Below are positions 43,179 through 51,822 of a DNA stretch of 64,000 nt, piece by piece. Both the position numbers and the translations under genes were made by a program. The notes under the pieces are model-generated. The model worked only from the letters and a program-made list of their open reading frames with translations. It did no database searches and was not told where the DNA came from. This stretch comes from CAMFLJ01 sp963702555 (GTDB taxonomy: Bacteria; Actinomycetota; Acidimicrobiia; Acidimicrobiales; Acidimicrobilacustridaceae), in assembly GCA_963702555.1 (NCBI GenBank), contig CAVPCW010000011.1:434001-498000 (forward strand), given 5' to 3'. Position 1 is the stretch's first letter. Every line of letters starts with the position of its first letter.

Positions 43179-44051
43179 GTGTTCTCCAACTACCTCATCG
43201 GTCTCCGCGAAGGGCTCGAAGCAGCTCTCGTGGTGGGCATCCTCGTCGCCTACCTGGTGAAGACCGGGCGCAAGGACAAGCTGGCGCCGCTCTGGATCGG
43301 CATCGGCGTGGCCATCGCCGTGTCGCTGGCCTTCGGCGCGATCCTCACCTACGGGTCGTCGAGCATGACCTTCGAGGCCCAGGAGGCCTTCGGCGGGTTC
43401 ATGTCGATCATCGCGGTCGGCTTCGTGACCTGGATGGTCTTCTGGATGAAGAAGACGGCCCGCTCCCTGAAGGGCGAGCTCCACGGCAAGATCGACGCGG
43501 CCATCGCCCTCGGCCCGATCGCCCTCGCCGCCACCGCCACCATCGCCGTCGGCCGCGAGGGCCTCGAGACCGCGCTGTTCCTCTGGACCAACATCCAGGC
43601 CACCGGCGACACCGCCGCCCCGATCATCGGCGCCGTGCTCGGCCTCGCCACCGCAGTGGTGCTCGGCTACCTGATCTACCGCCAGGCCATCGCCATCAAC
43701 CTGGCCAAGTTCTTCACCGTCACCGGCGCCCTGCTCATCGTGGTCGCAGCCGGCGTGCTCGCCTACGGGTTCCACGACCTCCAGGAGGCGGGCATCCTCC
43801 CCGGCCTCAACAACACGGCGTTCGACATCAGCTCCTGGTACTCCGCCACGAGCTGGTACGGCACCCTGCTCAAGGGCATCTTCAACTTCTCGCCCAACCC
43901 GAGCGTGCTCGAGGTCGTCGTCTGGTTCGCCTACCTGGTGCCCACGATGTACCTGTTCTTCCGTGGCTCGCGGTCGTCGGCCCCGGCGCCGAGCTCCGCC
44001 CCCGCGGTGAGCGCGCCGGTCGAGCCCCCGGCCACCGCCATCGCCTCCTGA
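43179..44051 (+). CDS. Iron permease EfeU/FTR1 family
   Basis: 290-residue membrane protein with about seven hydrophobic segments. Both REGLE iron motifs are present (LREGLEAALVVGILVAYLV and AVGREGLETALFLW). It imports iron, usually after oxidation by a partner. The C terminus is a Pro/Ala/Ser tail (APAPSSAPAVSAPVEPPATA). GTG 43179 is the earliest start that keeps the first helix. The cupredoxin lipoprotein follows after 46 bases, so this is a two-gene Efe-like operon under a putative iron box. Confidence 0.9.
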   Translation: MFSNYLIGLREGLEAALVVGILVAYLVKTGRKDKLAPLWIGIGVAIAVSLAFGAILTYGSSSMTFEAQEAFGGFMSIIAVGFVTWMVFWMKKTARSLKGELHGKIDAAIALGPIALAATATIAVGREGLETALFLWTNIQATGDTAAPIIGAVLGLATAVVLGYLIYRQAIAINLAKFFTVTGALLIVVAAGVLAYGFHDLQEAGILPGLNNTAFDISSWYSATSWYGTLLKGIFNFSPNPSVLEVVVWFAYLVPTMYLFFRGSRSSAPAPSSAPAVSAPVEPPATAIAS

Positions 44052-44097
44052 CCCTCGCCGGCCCGCCGGCGCCGGCCCGAACCACGAGACCCTTCAC

Positions 44098-44784
44098 ATG
44101 AACTCCAAGGTCCCTGCCCTCGCCCTCGGCGGCGTCGTCCTCCTCGCGGCCCTGGCCGGCTGCTCCTCGAAGGACAAGGGCGAGAACAGCGTGGCCGTCA
44201 CGGCCACCGACTCGTCGTGCGAGGTCGCCAGGACCGACCTCCCCGGCGGCTCCACCACCTTCGCCGTCACCAACAAGGGCTCCGACGTCACCGAGGTCTA
44301 CGTCTACGGCGAGGGCGACAAGGTGATGGGCGAGGTCGAGAACATCGGTCCCGGCACCAGCCGCGACTTCACCGTCGACCTCGGCGCCGGCACCTACGAG
44401 GTGGCGTGCAAGCCGGGCCAGAAGGGCGACGGCATCCGCACCGAGATCACCGTCGGCGGCACCGCCACCACCCTGGCCGCCGCTGATCGCACGGTCGCCT
44501 TCGATGCCTTCGACCACGGGTACTCCGGGCTCGCCGGCTTCACCGTCAGGGCGGGCGAGACCATCGAGTTCGCCATGACCAACACGGCAACCGCCGAGCA
44601 GCACGAGTTCGAGGTTCTGGGCCCCGACGGCACCGCCCTCGGCGAGATCGGCCCCACCGACCCGGGCAAGACGGGCACCGTCGTGCTCACCTTCGACCAG
44701 GCCGGGAGCTACACGTTCGTGTGCGGCATCGCCGACCACGAGGCCATGGGCATGACCGGCAGCTTCACGGTCACCTCGGCCTGA
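44098..44784 (+). CDS. Two-cupredoxin lipoprotein, EfeO-like partner
   Basis: 228 residues; lipobox LAGC (Cys22). The first domain (about 32-122; VAVTATDSSCEVARTDLPGG, VTEVYVYGEGDKVMGEVENI, GTYEVACKPGQKGDGIRTEI) is the EfeO N-terminal cupredoxin with its two Cys. The second domain (about 130-228) is a plastocyanin-like fold whose type 1 copper ligands are all visible: His in EQHEFEVLG, Cys in YTFVCGIADHEAMGM, plus that His and a Met. The EfeO peptidase-M75 domain is absent. It probably binds or oxidises ferrous iron for the adjacent permease. Confidence 0.82.
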   Translation: MNSKVPALALGGVVLLAALAGCSSKDKGENSVAVTATDSSCEVARTDLPGGSTTFAVTNKGSDVTEVYVYGEGDKVMGEVENIGPGTSRDFTVDLGAGTYEVACKPGQKGDGIRTEITVGGTATTLAAADRTVAFDAFDHGYSGLAGFTVRAGETIEFAMTNTATAEQHEFEVLGPDGTALGEIGPTDPGKTGTVVLTFDQAGSYTFVCGIADHEAMGMTGSFTVTSA

Positions 44785-44802
44785 CGCCCCCGTTCGTCCG
44801 GC

Positions 44803-44834
44803 AGTCGCCTCGCCGGGAAGGGGAGCTGCCGCGG
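44803..44834. terminator. Weak hairpin between convergent genes
   Basis: CGGCAG near 44800 can pair with CTGCCG near 44826, with an inner CCTC/GGGG. It lies in the 54-base gap between the cupredoxin gene and the minus-strand gene. Confidence 0.3.
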
Positions 44835-44838
44835 GTGC

Positions 44839-45387
44839 TCAGCCCTTCTGGGTGACGAGGATGCTGCTGGTGGTGGTGCTCGGCTCCGTCGTGGTGGTCG
44901 CCGGGTCGTCGGTGTTGAGGTTGATGACCAGCCCACCGTCCTCGGTGACGGTGACCTGGTAGACGATCAGGCCGGCCCCGTCGGCCGGGACCACCGTGCC
45001 GTCGCACGGGTCGACGAACTGGTCGGCCTCGGCCTTCCACTCGAGCGAGCAGTTTCGGGGCTGGCCGGGTCGGCGGGCGTCGAAGGCGTACCAACCGGTG
45101 GCCGGGTCGTCGCCGATGTGCTGGAGGTAGATGTCGCGCTCGTTGCGGCCGGAGACGTCGGGCAGCAGGATCGGGCCGTCCTCGGCGATGGTCTTGGCCT
45201 TGGCCTCGGCCGAGCCGGGGCTGAACGTGTCGGAGCCGAGCTTCACCTCGACCTTGCCGGACTCGGTGAGCGACGGCACGGCGAACACGAAGATCACGAG
45301 CACCAGCACGATGCCGACGACGACGCCGGCGACGGCGAGCACCATCGAGCGCGGGCTGCGGGTCTTGGTCGGCTGCACCGGGCTCAT
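44839..45387 (-). CDS. Membrane-anchored protein with degenerate Rieske-like domain
   Basis: 182 residues. One N-terminal transmembrane helix (SMVLAVAGVVVGIVLVLVIF), then an extracellular domain. Residues about 105-160 (RNCSLEWKAEADQFVDPCDG, then TVVPADGAGLIVYQVTVTED) follow the Rieske layout C...W...F.DPC.G...G...y.V.v.dG, but the two His and two of the four Cys that bind the 2Fe-2S cluster are not there. The C terminus is Thr-rich. A cluster is therefore unlikely; structural role only. ATG 45387 has a GATACT seven bases upstream. Divergent from sucC. Confidence 0.7.
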   Translation of the reverse strand: MSPVQPTKTRSPRSMVLAVAGVVVGIVLVLVIFVFAVPSLTESGKVEVKLGSDTFSPGSAEAKAKTIAEDGPILLPDVSGRNERDIYLQHIGDDPATGWYAFDARRPGQPRNCSLEWKAEADQFVDPCDGTVVPADGAGLIVYQVTVTEDGGLVINLNTDDPATTTTEPSTTTSSILVTQKG

Positions 45388-45481
45388 ACCGGTCAGTATC
45401 CCAACCGTCCGGGCCCCGGGCGAGTCGGGCCGGTGGGCGGTGCGCCGCGGCGCCGTTTGGGACGGTTGTCTGGTACTTGAC

Positions 45482-45487
45482 TACCTT
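45482..45487 (+). promoter_or_regulatory. Leaderless -10 element of sucC
   Basis: TACCTT, 7 bases, GTG at 45495. It supports the GTG start over the upstream TTG at 45477. Confidence 0.4.
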
Positions 45488-45494
45488 TCCCGAC

Positions 45495-46637
45495 GTGGAT
45501 CTTCTCGAATATCAAGGCAAGCAGCTGTTCGCCACATTCGGCATCCCTGTCTCCGAAGGCCGTGCGGTCGATTCGGTGAAGGAGGCCCTGGCAGCAGCTG
45601 ACCAGGTCGGCTACCCCGTGATGGTCAAGGCGCAGGTGCACGCCGGTGGTCGTGGCAAGGCCGGTGGCGTGAAGTTCGCCCCCGACGCCGACGCCCTCCG
45701 CGAGCACGCCAACAACATCCTCGGGCTCGACATCAAGGGTCACATCACCCGGATCGTCTGGATCGAGCACGCCTCGGACATCTCCGAGGAGTACTACGCC
45801 TCGTTCACCCTCGACCGCTCCGCCAAGAAGCACCTCGGCATGCTGTCGGCCCAGGGTGGCATCGAGATCGAGGAGGTGGCGGTCACCGACCCCGACGCCA
45901 TCGCCAAGATCTGGATCGACCCGGTCGACGGCCTCAGCGAGGCCGCCTGCCGCGAGTGGGTGCTGGCCGCCAAGCTGAACCCCGACGTCACCGACGGCGC
46001 CGTGGAGATGCTGCTGAAGCTCTACACCGCCTACACCGACGGCGACTGCGACCTGGCGGAGATCAACCCGCTGATCGTCACCACCGAGGGCAAGGTCCAC
46101 GCCCTCGACGCCAAGGTCACCCTCGACAACAACGCCGAGTTCCGTCACGAGTGGGGCGACTTCGAGCTCACCCAGGTCCGTGACGAGCGCGAGCAGGCCG
46201 CTCACGCCAAGGGCCTCCAGTACGTCGGCCTCGAAGGCACCGTGGGCGTCATCGCCAACGGCGCCGGCCTCGCCATGAGCACCCTCGACGTCGTGAACCA
46301 GGCCGGTGGTAAGCCGGCCAACTTCCTCGACATCGGTGGCGGCGCCAACGCCGAGGTCATGGCCGGAGCGCTCCAGGTCATCAACGACGACCCGAGCGTG
46401 AAGTCGATCTTCATCAACATCTTCGGTGGCATCACCCGAGGTGAAGAGGTCGCCAAGGGCATCATCGGCGCCCTCGAGATGGTCGACATCTCCGCCCCCA
46501 TCGTCATCCGCCTCGACGGCACCAACGCCGAGGAGGGCCGGGCCCTGCTCGAGCCGCACCTGTCCGAGAAGCTCCAGAGCAAGCCCACCATGCTCGAAGC
46601 TGCCGCCGCCGCGGTCGAGCTGGCGAAGAAGAACTGA
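45495..46637 (+). CDS. sucC: Succinate--CoA ligase subunit beta
   Basis: TCA-cycle enzyme, succinyl-CoA to succinate with NTP formation. From GTG 45495 it has 380 residues: (M)DLLEYQGKQLFATFGIPVS, the ATP-grasp block VMVKAQVHAGGRGKAGGVKF, LAEINPLIVTTEGKVHALDA and the CoA-ligase domain FLDIGGGANAEVMAGAL and FINIFGGITRGEEVA. The TTG 45477 frame start adds six residues not found in the family. sucD follows 7 bases later. Confidence 0.96.
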   Translation: MDLLEYQGKQLFATFGIPVSEGRAVDSVKEALAAADQVGYPVMVKAQVHAGGRGKAGGVKFAPDADALREHANNILGLDIKGHITRIVWIEHASDISEEYYASFTLDRSAKKHLGMLSAQGGIEIEEVAVTDPDAIAKIWIDPVDGLSEAACREWVLAAKLNPDVTDGAVEMLLKLYTAYTDGDCDLAEINPLIVTTEGKVHALDAKVTLDNNAEFRHEWGDFELTQVRDEREQAAHAKGLQYVGLEGTVGVIANGAGLAMSTLDVVNQAGGKPANFLDIGGGANAEVMAGALQVINDDPSVKSIFINIFGGITRGEEVAKGIIGALEMVDISAPIVIRLDGTNAEEGRALLEPHLSEKLQSKPTMLEAAAAAVELAKKN

Positions 46638-46644
46638 GGAACCC

Positions 46645-47538
46645 GTGAGCATCTTCGTCGACGAGAACACCAAGGTCGTCTACCAGGGCCTCACCGGCTC
46701 CCAGGGCCGCTTCTACGGCCTCCGCAACCGTGACTACGGCACCAACGTCGTGGCCGGCACCAACCCGAAGAAGGCCGGCGAGGACGTCGACGGCATCCCG
46801 ATCTTCGCCAATGTGGGCGAAGCGGTTGCCGCGACCGGCGCCAACGCCGCCTGCATCTTCATCCCGGCCCCGGGTGTGAAGGCCGCGGTGATGGACGCTG
46901 CCGAGGGCGGCGTCGAGTTCATCGTGTGCATCACCGAGGGCGTCCCCGCCCACGACGAGGCCTGGTTCTTCAACAAGCTCAAGCGCGACTTCCCGAACGT
47001 GCGCCTGCTCGGCCCGAACTGCCCCGGCATCATCAGCCCCGGCAAGTGCAACATCGGCATCACCGCCGGTGAGATCGCCAAGCCGGGTGGCCCGGTCGGC
47101 ATCGTGAGCCGCTCCGGCACGCTCACCTACCAGGCGCTCTACGAGCTCAAGCTCCAGGACATCGGCGTCACCACCTGCGTCGGCATCGGTGGCGACCCCG
47201 TCCCCGGCACGTCGTTCATCGACTGCCTGGAGGCCTTCGAGGCCGACCCGGAGACCAAGGCCGTCATGATGATCGGCGAGATCGGTGGTTCGGCCGAAGA
47301 AGAGGCCGCCGAGTTCATCAAGAACAAGATGAGCAAGCCGGTCGTCTCCTACGTCGCCGGCGTCACCGCCCCTCCCGGGAAGAAGATGGGCCACGCCGGC
47401 GCCATCGTCTCGGGTGGCAAGGGCACCGCCGCCGCCAAGATGGAGGCCCTCGAGGCCGCCGGCGTCCGCGTGGGCAAGAACCCCACCGAGGCCGGCGAGC
47501 TCATGGTCGAGGTCGTGCGGGAGCACGGCTGGGCCTGA
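46645..47538 (+). CDS. sucD: Succinate--CoA ligase subunit alpha
   Basis: CoA-binding subunit carrying the phosphohistidine. 297 residues: SIFVDENTKVVYQGLTGSQG, VAGTNPKKAGEDVDGIPIF, LGPNCPGIISPGKCNIGI and the active-site His in KKMGHAGAIVSGGKGTAAAK. GTG at 46645 is 7 bases after sucC. A perfect 15-bp hairpin 24 bases after the stop ends the operon. Confidence 0.97.
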   Translation: MSIFVDENTKVVYQGLTGSQGRFYGLRNRDYGTNVVAGTNPKKAGEDVDGIPIFANVGEAVAATGANAACIFIPAPGVKAAVMDAAEGGVEFIVCITEGVPAHDEAWFFNKLKRDFPNVRLLGPNCPGIISPGKCNIGITAGEIAKPGGPVGIVSRSGTLTYQALYELKLQDIGVTTCVGIGGDPVPGTSFIDCLEAFEADPETKAVMMIGEIGGSAEEEAAEFIKNKMSKPVVSYVAGVTAPPGKKMGHAGAIVSGGKGTAAAKMEALEAAGVRVGKNPTEAGELMVEVVREHGWA

Positions 47539-47562
47539 GCCTCCCGCTCACCCGCAGTTCGC

Positions 47563-47595
47563 ACGAAGGCCGGTGGCCCAGCCACCGGCCTTCGT
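47563..47595. terminator. Strong bidirectional terminator after sucD
   Basis: ACGAAGGCCGGTGGC (47563-47577) and its exact reverse complement (47581-47595) surround a CCA loop: 15 perfect pairs. It lies in the 102-base convergent gap between sucD and the regulator gene. Confidence 0.85.
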
Positions 47596-47640
47596 CGTTC
47601 CCGTGGCGATCTCCGTGATCCGAGGCCAGGCCGGTCGACG

Positions 47641-50625
47641 TCAGAGGAGGTGGTCGATGGCGGCCAAGGCGGTGGCCACGACCGACTCGTCACGCATCAT
47701 CCCGCCCCGCCGCCGATGCGCCGCCAGGCGCTCGCTCCCGAGCCTCGCCTCGAGCTGCCGGCCCAGCTCCTCGAGGTCCTCGGCGTCGGCGGGGGCGAAG
47801 GGCAGGGCCGTGCGAGCCCCGGCAGCGATGACCGCCCCGAAGAGGAGCGCAGCGTCCTCGTCGCGCCCGACCGAGGCGAGGATGCCGGCGAGCTGGCGCA
47901 GGCTGAGCCACTGGTTGGCCCAGTCGCCGCTCTGGAACCAGGTCTCCACGACCTCCCGGTAGCCGGTGAGGGCCGCCTCGGTCTCCCCGGAGCGGGCCCG
48001 GAGCCACATGGCCTCGGTCATGGCGAAGGCCCGCATCCAGCGGTTGCCGGCAGCGGTCGCCTGGGCGATCGACTCGTCGAGCAGCTCGAGGCCGTCGGCG
48101 GTCGCAGCCGGGTCACCGGACGAGGCACGTGCCAGACCGGCCGCGTACGTGGCCTGCGAGAGCGCCGTGGGGCTGCCGGCCCGGCGGGCGACCCGGAGGG
48201 CATCGGTGGCCAGGGCCTCACCGCCGTCGACGTCCCCGAGGCTGGTGCGGGAGACCGAGCGCATGTAGAGGGCGTGGGCGATCCGCCCGTCGTTGCCGCT
48301 CTGGCGGGCCGCCTCGATCATCCGCTCCATCCACCGTTGTGCACCCTCGCGGTCGCCCTGGAAGAACAGGGCGTTGCCGAGGACCCGTTCGGCCAGGCCG
48401 TCGGTGGGCTGGTCGAGGCGGACGCGCGCGCCGAGGGCGCGCTCGGCCCGGTCGACGGCCGCCCGCAGCTCGCCTCGCACGAAGTCGCCGTACGCGGTCA
48501 CGGCGAGGGCCGTGGGCAGCAGCGGGTGCTCCTGGGCGCCGGGAAGCCCGACGACCTCCTCGGCCCACCGCACGAGCTCGTACCGCATGTGCCGGAACGA
48601 CCACTCCCTCGCCGCCACCACGAGGCGCAGGCCGAGGTCGGCGTCGTCGTCCGCGACGGCGGTGCGCACCGCGCTGCGGAGGTTGTCGGTCTCCCGGTCG
48701 AGCCGTGCGGACCACTGCCCCTCGTCCGGGCCGTCGAGGCCGATCTCGGCGGCCTCGGCGAGCGCGGCGAACGTCGTCCGGTGGGCCCGGCGAACGCCGG
48801 CGGCGTCGGGTCGGCCGTCGAGCTGGTCGGCGCCGAAGCGGCGGATCGTCTCGAGCTGCCGGTAGCGCACCACCCGATCTCCGGTGTCGGCCACCACGAG
48901 GGACTTGTCGACCAGGGCGGACAGGAGGGGGAGGATCGATGGTGGGCTGAGCTCACCGTCAGCGGCGGTGCGCTCGACGGCGTCGAGGTCGAAGCCCCCG
49001 GCGAACACCGAGAGGCGGCCGAGCAGCAGCTGCTCGGGAGGGGAGAGGAGCTCGAACGACCACTGCACCAGGTCGTGGAGGGTGCGATGCCGGGCGTCGA
49101 CCGCCGGGCCCTGGTTCAGGAGCGAGAACCGCTGGTGGATCCGTTCGAGCAGCTGATCGGCGGACAGCGACCCCATGCGCGCGGCCGCCAGCTCGAGGGC
49201 GAGCGGCACCCCGTCGAGCTGGATGCAGAGCTCGGCCACGGCGCGGGCGTTGCGCTCGTCGAGCGAGAAGCCGGGGGCGGCCGCGGTGGCCCGGTTCACG
49301 AAGACCTCGACGGCCGGGCTGGTGTGCATCGACTCCGCCGCGGCGCCGAGGTCGGCCGGGAGCTCCAACGGGCCGACGCTCCAGACGACCTCGCCGGGCA
49401 TGCCCAGTGCCTCCCGGCTGGTGGCGAGAACCCTGACCCCCGGGCACCAGCGCAGGACCTCGCCGATCAGACGGCCGGCTGCTCCGAGCACGTGCTCACA
49501 GTTGTCGACCACGAGGAGGGCGCGCTGCGGGGCCAACAGCTCGACGATCGACTCCTCGAGTGATCGCCCCGGGCGGCGCTCGACCCCGAGCGTGGCGGCG
49601 ACGGCGGTGGCGACGTCGCCGTCGAGGGTGACCGCCGCCAGCTCCACCACGACGACCCGATCCACGAGGTCTCCGTCGACGGTGCCCGCCAGCTCGAACG
49701 CCAGGCGGGTCTTCCCCACCCCGCCCGGGCCGACCAGGGTCAGCAGCGGGGTCGACGCGAGCGCGCCGAGCAGATGGTCGACGTCGTGGTCCCGGCCGAC
49801 GAGGCGGGTCGCGGCGATGGGAACCGTGAGCGCCGGCTCCGAGGCCGAGACCCTGGGGGCAGCGGGGGCAGCGGGGCCGGTGGGGTGGAGGTCGGGGTCG
49901 TCGACGGCGATCGCCGCCTCGAGCCGGCGCAGCGCGGCTGACGGCTCGAGGCCGAGCTGCTCGCCGAGGTGACGCCGGAGCTCCTGCGCGCTGCGCAGGG
50001 CCTCGGCCTGGCGGCCCGAGCGGTACAGGGCGACCATGAGCTGGCCCCGGAGCCGCTCGCGCAGCGGGTTGGCGCCGACGAGCGCCTCGAGCCCGGGCAC
50101 CAGATCGGCGTGCCGGCCGGTGTCGAGGAGCAGGTCGACCCGCTCTTCTTCGGTCACCAGGCGCAGCTCGGTCAGGCGGGCGGCCTCGGGCAGGGCCCAG
50201 GGCTCCGAGGCGAACCCGGCGAGCGCGTCGCCGTGCCAGCACGCCAGGGCCAGATCGAGGTGCGCCGCGGCCCCTTCGGCGTCGGTGGCGGCGAGGGCGC
50301 GCCCGGCGGCGACCAGGTCCTCGAAGCGGTCGGCGTCGATGGTGGCCCGATCGGCGTCGAGCACGTACCCGGGGGAGCGCAGCTCGAGGCTGGCCCCGGG
50401 CACCGCCTGCACGACGCCGCGCAGCTTGGAGAGGTGGGTCTGGAGGGTCGCCCGCGCGGTGGCGGGTGGGTGGTCGCGCCACAGCGCCTCGGCCAGGCTG
50501 TCGAGCCCGACGGCCTCGTGGCGTGCGACGAGGAGCGCGGCGAGCAGCACGCGGGCCGTGGGCCCGAGCGCGAGAGGTCCGTCGGCTCCGGTGACCTCCA
50601 CCCCTCCGAGCATGCGCAGCTCCAC
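47641..50625 (-). CDS. AfsR/SARP-type transcriptional regulator with NB-ARC and TPR-like repeats
   Basis: 994 residues. A winged-helix DNA-binding domain (about 1-95; VELRMLGGVEVTGADGPLAL, TLQTHLSKLRGVV) and bacterial transcriptional activation domain (about 96-245) form the SARP part. An NB-ARC/STAND ATPase follows, with Walker A LVGPGGVGKTRLAFEL near residue 300, Walker B ALLVVDNCEHVL and ATSREALGMPGEVVWSV. The last 350 residues are helical TPR-like. GTG 50625 is chosen as the first codon before the conserved start. It faces a cupin-DinB pair across an 11-bp tandem repeat and likely regulates it. Confidence 0.9.
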   Translation of the reverse strand: MELRMLGGVEVTGADGPLALGPTARVLLAALLVARHEAVGLDSLAEALWRDHPPATARATLQTHLSKLRGVVQAVPGASLELRSPGYVLDADRATIDADRFEDLVAAGRALAATDAEGAAAHLDLALACWHGDALAGFASEPWALPEAARLTELRLVTEEERVDLLLDTGRHADLVPGLEALVGANPLRERLRGQLMVALYRSGRQAEALRSAQELRRHLGEQLGLEPSAALRRLEAAIAVDDPDLHPTGPAAPAAPRVSASEPALTVPIAATRLVGRDHDVDHLLGALASTPLLTLVGPGGVGKTRLAFELAGTVDGDLVDRVVVVELAAVTLDGDVATAVAATLGVERRPGRSLEESIVELLAPQRALLVVDNCEHVLGAAGRLIGEVLRWCPGVRVLATSREALGMPGEVVWSVGPLELPADLGAAAESMHTSPAVEVFVNRATAAAPGFSLDERNARAVAELCIQLDGVPLALELAAARMGSLSADQLLERIHQRFSLLNQGPAVDARHRTLHDLVQWSFELLSPPEQLLLGRLSVFAGGFDLDAVERTAADGELSPPSILPLLSALVDKSLVVADTGDRVVRYRQLETIRRFGADQLDGRPDAAGVRRAHRTTFAALAEAAEIGLDGPDEGQWSARLDRETDNLRSAVRTAVADDDADLGLRLVVAAREWSFRHMRYELVRWAEEVVGLPGAQEHPLLPTALAVTAYGDFVRGELRAAVDRAERALGARVRLDQPTDGLAERVLGNALFFQGDREGAQRWMERMIEAARQSGNDGRIAHALYMRSVSRTSLGDVDGGEALATDALRVARRAGSPTALSQATYAAGLARASSGDPAATADGLELLDESIAQATAAGNRWMRAFAMTEAMWLRARSGETEAALTGYREVVETWFQSGDWANQWLSLRQLAGILASVGRDEDAALLFGAVIAAGARTALPFAPADAEDLEELGRQLEARLGSERLAAHRRRGGMMRDESVVATALAAIDHLL

Positions 50626-50667
50626 GGAGGAAAGTGTCCCTTGCGCCGGGGGATGGCGCCACCGGTC

Positions 50668-50711
50668 ACCGACGGACCACCGACGGACCACCGACGGGGC
50701 ACCGAAGGGCG
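50668..50711. promoter_or_regulatory. Four tandem 11-bp repeats, candidate SARP operator
   Basis: Units start at 50668, 50679, 50690 and 50701: ACCGACGGACC twice, then ACCGACGGGGC and ACCGAAGGGCG. An exact 11-bp period puts each unit on the same face of the helix. SARP regulators bind direct heptamer repeats at 11-bp spacing. The site is between the divergent starts at 50625 and 50774. Confidence 0.65.
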
Positions 50712-50773
50712 ACAGGGGTCGTCCCCGACGATGCGTCCGTCGCCGGACGTGGCGGCCCGACCCAGGAGGACCC

Positions 50774-51169
50774 ATGCGGATCCAGAAGCAGGATGTACCC
50801 GTCAAGCTCGCAGTGCCAGGAGCGACCGCTCGGCAGCTGCCCGGCTTCGGCACGACCGACGCCGGCATCGACATGGCCGCCGAGTACTTCTCCCTCGCCG
50901 CGGGCACCGACATCGCGCCGCTGCTGCAGGGGCTCGAGGGCGACCTCTGCCAGGCCCCCCACTGGGGTCACGTGGTCGAGGGCGACCTGGTCGTGACCTA
51001 CGCCGACGGCACCGAGGACGTCTGCGGGACGGGCGACCTGTTCTTCTGGCCTCCCGGCCACACCGTGCGGGTCGTGCGCGACGCCGAGGTGGTGCTGTTC
51101 AGCCCCACGGCCGCCCACGCCGAGGTCATCGAGCACATGGGCTCCGTCATCGAGGCGATGAGCTCGTGA
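50774..51169 (+). CDS. Cupin-domain protein
   Basis: 131-residue single-domain cupin-like protein: HWGHVVEGDLVVTYADGTED and GTGDLFFWPPGHTVRVVRDA form the two half-motifs. His residues at HWGHVVEGD and PPGH could bind metal, but the usual HxH-E pattern is only partly there. Function unknown; cupins near DinB-like proteins are often detoxification or isomerase helpers. ATG 50774 follows AGGAGGA. The stop overlaps the next GTG (GTGA), so the two are coupled. Confidence 0.78.
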   Translation: MRIQKQDVPVKLAVPGATARQLPGFGTTDAGIDMAAEYFSLAAGTDIAPLLQGLEGDLCQAPHWGHVVEGDLVVTYADGTEDVCGTGDLFFWPPGHTVRVVRDAEVVLFSPTAAHAEVIEHMGSVIEAMSS

Positions 51170-51768
51170 GCACGACGCTGCTGATCTTCGAGCCGGGCGA
51201 CGGCTCCCACGGCGGGGAGCAGCTGGGGCAGGTGGTGCCGCTCCTCGGTGGGCTGGTGAGCCAGGTGACCCCCGCCGACCTCCGCCTCTCCACCCCTTGT
51301 GGGGCGTGGACGACCGCGGACCTCCTGAACCACGTCGTGGGCGGGGCAGAGATGTTCGCCGGTGCGTTGCAGGGTGGGCCGCTCCACGACATCTCCGGCC
51401 GGTGCCCCGACGTGATCGGCCTCGACCCGGCCGGCGCCTTCGGGCGGGCCGGGGAGGCGTTCGGGGCCGCGACCCAGGCCCCCGGTGCCATGGAGCGCAT
51501 CCTCCCCCTCCCGTTCGGGACGATGACGGGGGAGACGTTCCTCCGCTTCGCCGCCTTCGACCTGCTCGTCCACGGCTGGGACCTCGCCCGCACCCTCGAC
51601 GCCGACCTGGTCGTGCCCGACGAGCTCGTCGACGAGGTCGAGGCCTTCGCCCATCAGGTGCTCGGAGGCGTCCCCCGCGACGGCGTGAACTTCGGGCCCG
51701 CCGCCGACGCCCCTCCCGGCGCGAGCCGGATGGAGCAGCTCGTGGCGTTCACCGGCCGCAACGTCTAG
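51166..51768 (+). CDS. DinB/maleylpyruvate-isomerase-like protein, TIGR03086 type
   Basis: 200 residues. The block LSTPCGAWTTADLLNHVVGG and the later FDLLVHGWDLARTLDADLV place it in the mycothiol-dependent maleylpyruvate isomerase/DinB superfamily, subgroup TIGR03086; His residues in NHVVGG and HGWD are the expected metal ligands. The substrate is unknown. It is translationally coupled to the cupin gene. A GAGCC-AA-GGCTC inverted repeat lies just after the stop. Confidence 0.78.
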   Translation: MSTTLLIFEPGDGSHGGEQLGQVVPLLGGLVSQVTPADLRLSTPCGAWTTADLLNHVVGGAEMFAGALQGGPLHDISGRCPDVIGLDPAGAFGRAGEAFGAATQAPGAMERILPLPFGTMTGETFLRFAAFDLLVHGWDLARTLDADLVVPDELVDEVEAFAHQVLGGVPRDGVNFGPAADAPPGASRMEQLVAFTGRNV

Positions 51769-51810
51769 GCCGCCGAGCCAAGGCTCTCGGCCCCTGAGCC
51801 GACCGCCCGG

Positions 51811-51816
51811 TACCCT
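51811..51816 (+). promoter_or_regulatory. Leaderless -10 element of the amidohydrolase gene
   Basis: TACCCT, 6 bases, GTG at 51823. Confidence 0.5.
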
Positions 51817-51822
51817 CGGTCC

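Noticed and set aside
50641..50760. CRISPR-like array at the tandem repeats
   Set aside because: Units are 11 bp with no spacers and only four copies; operator-type direct repeats fit better.
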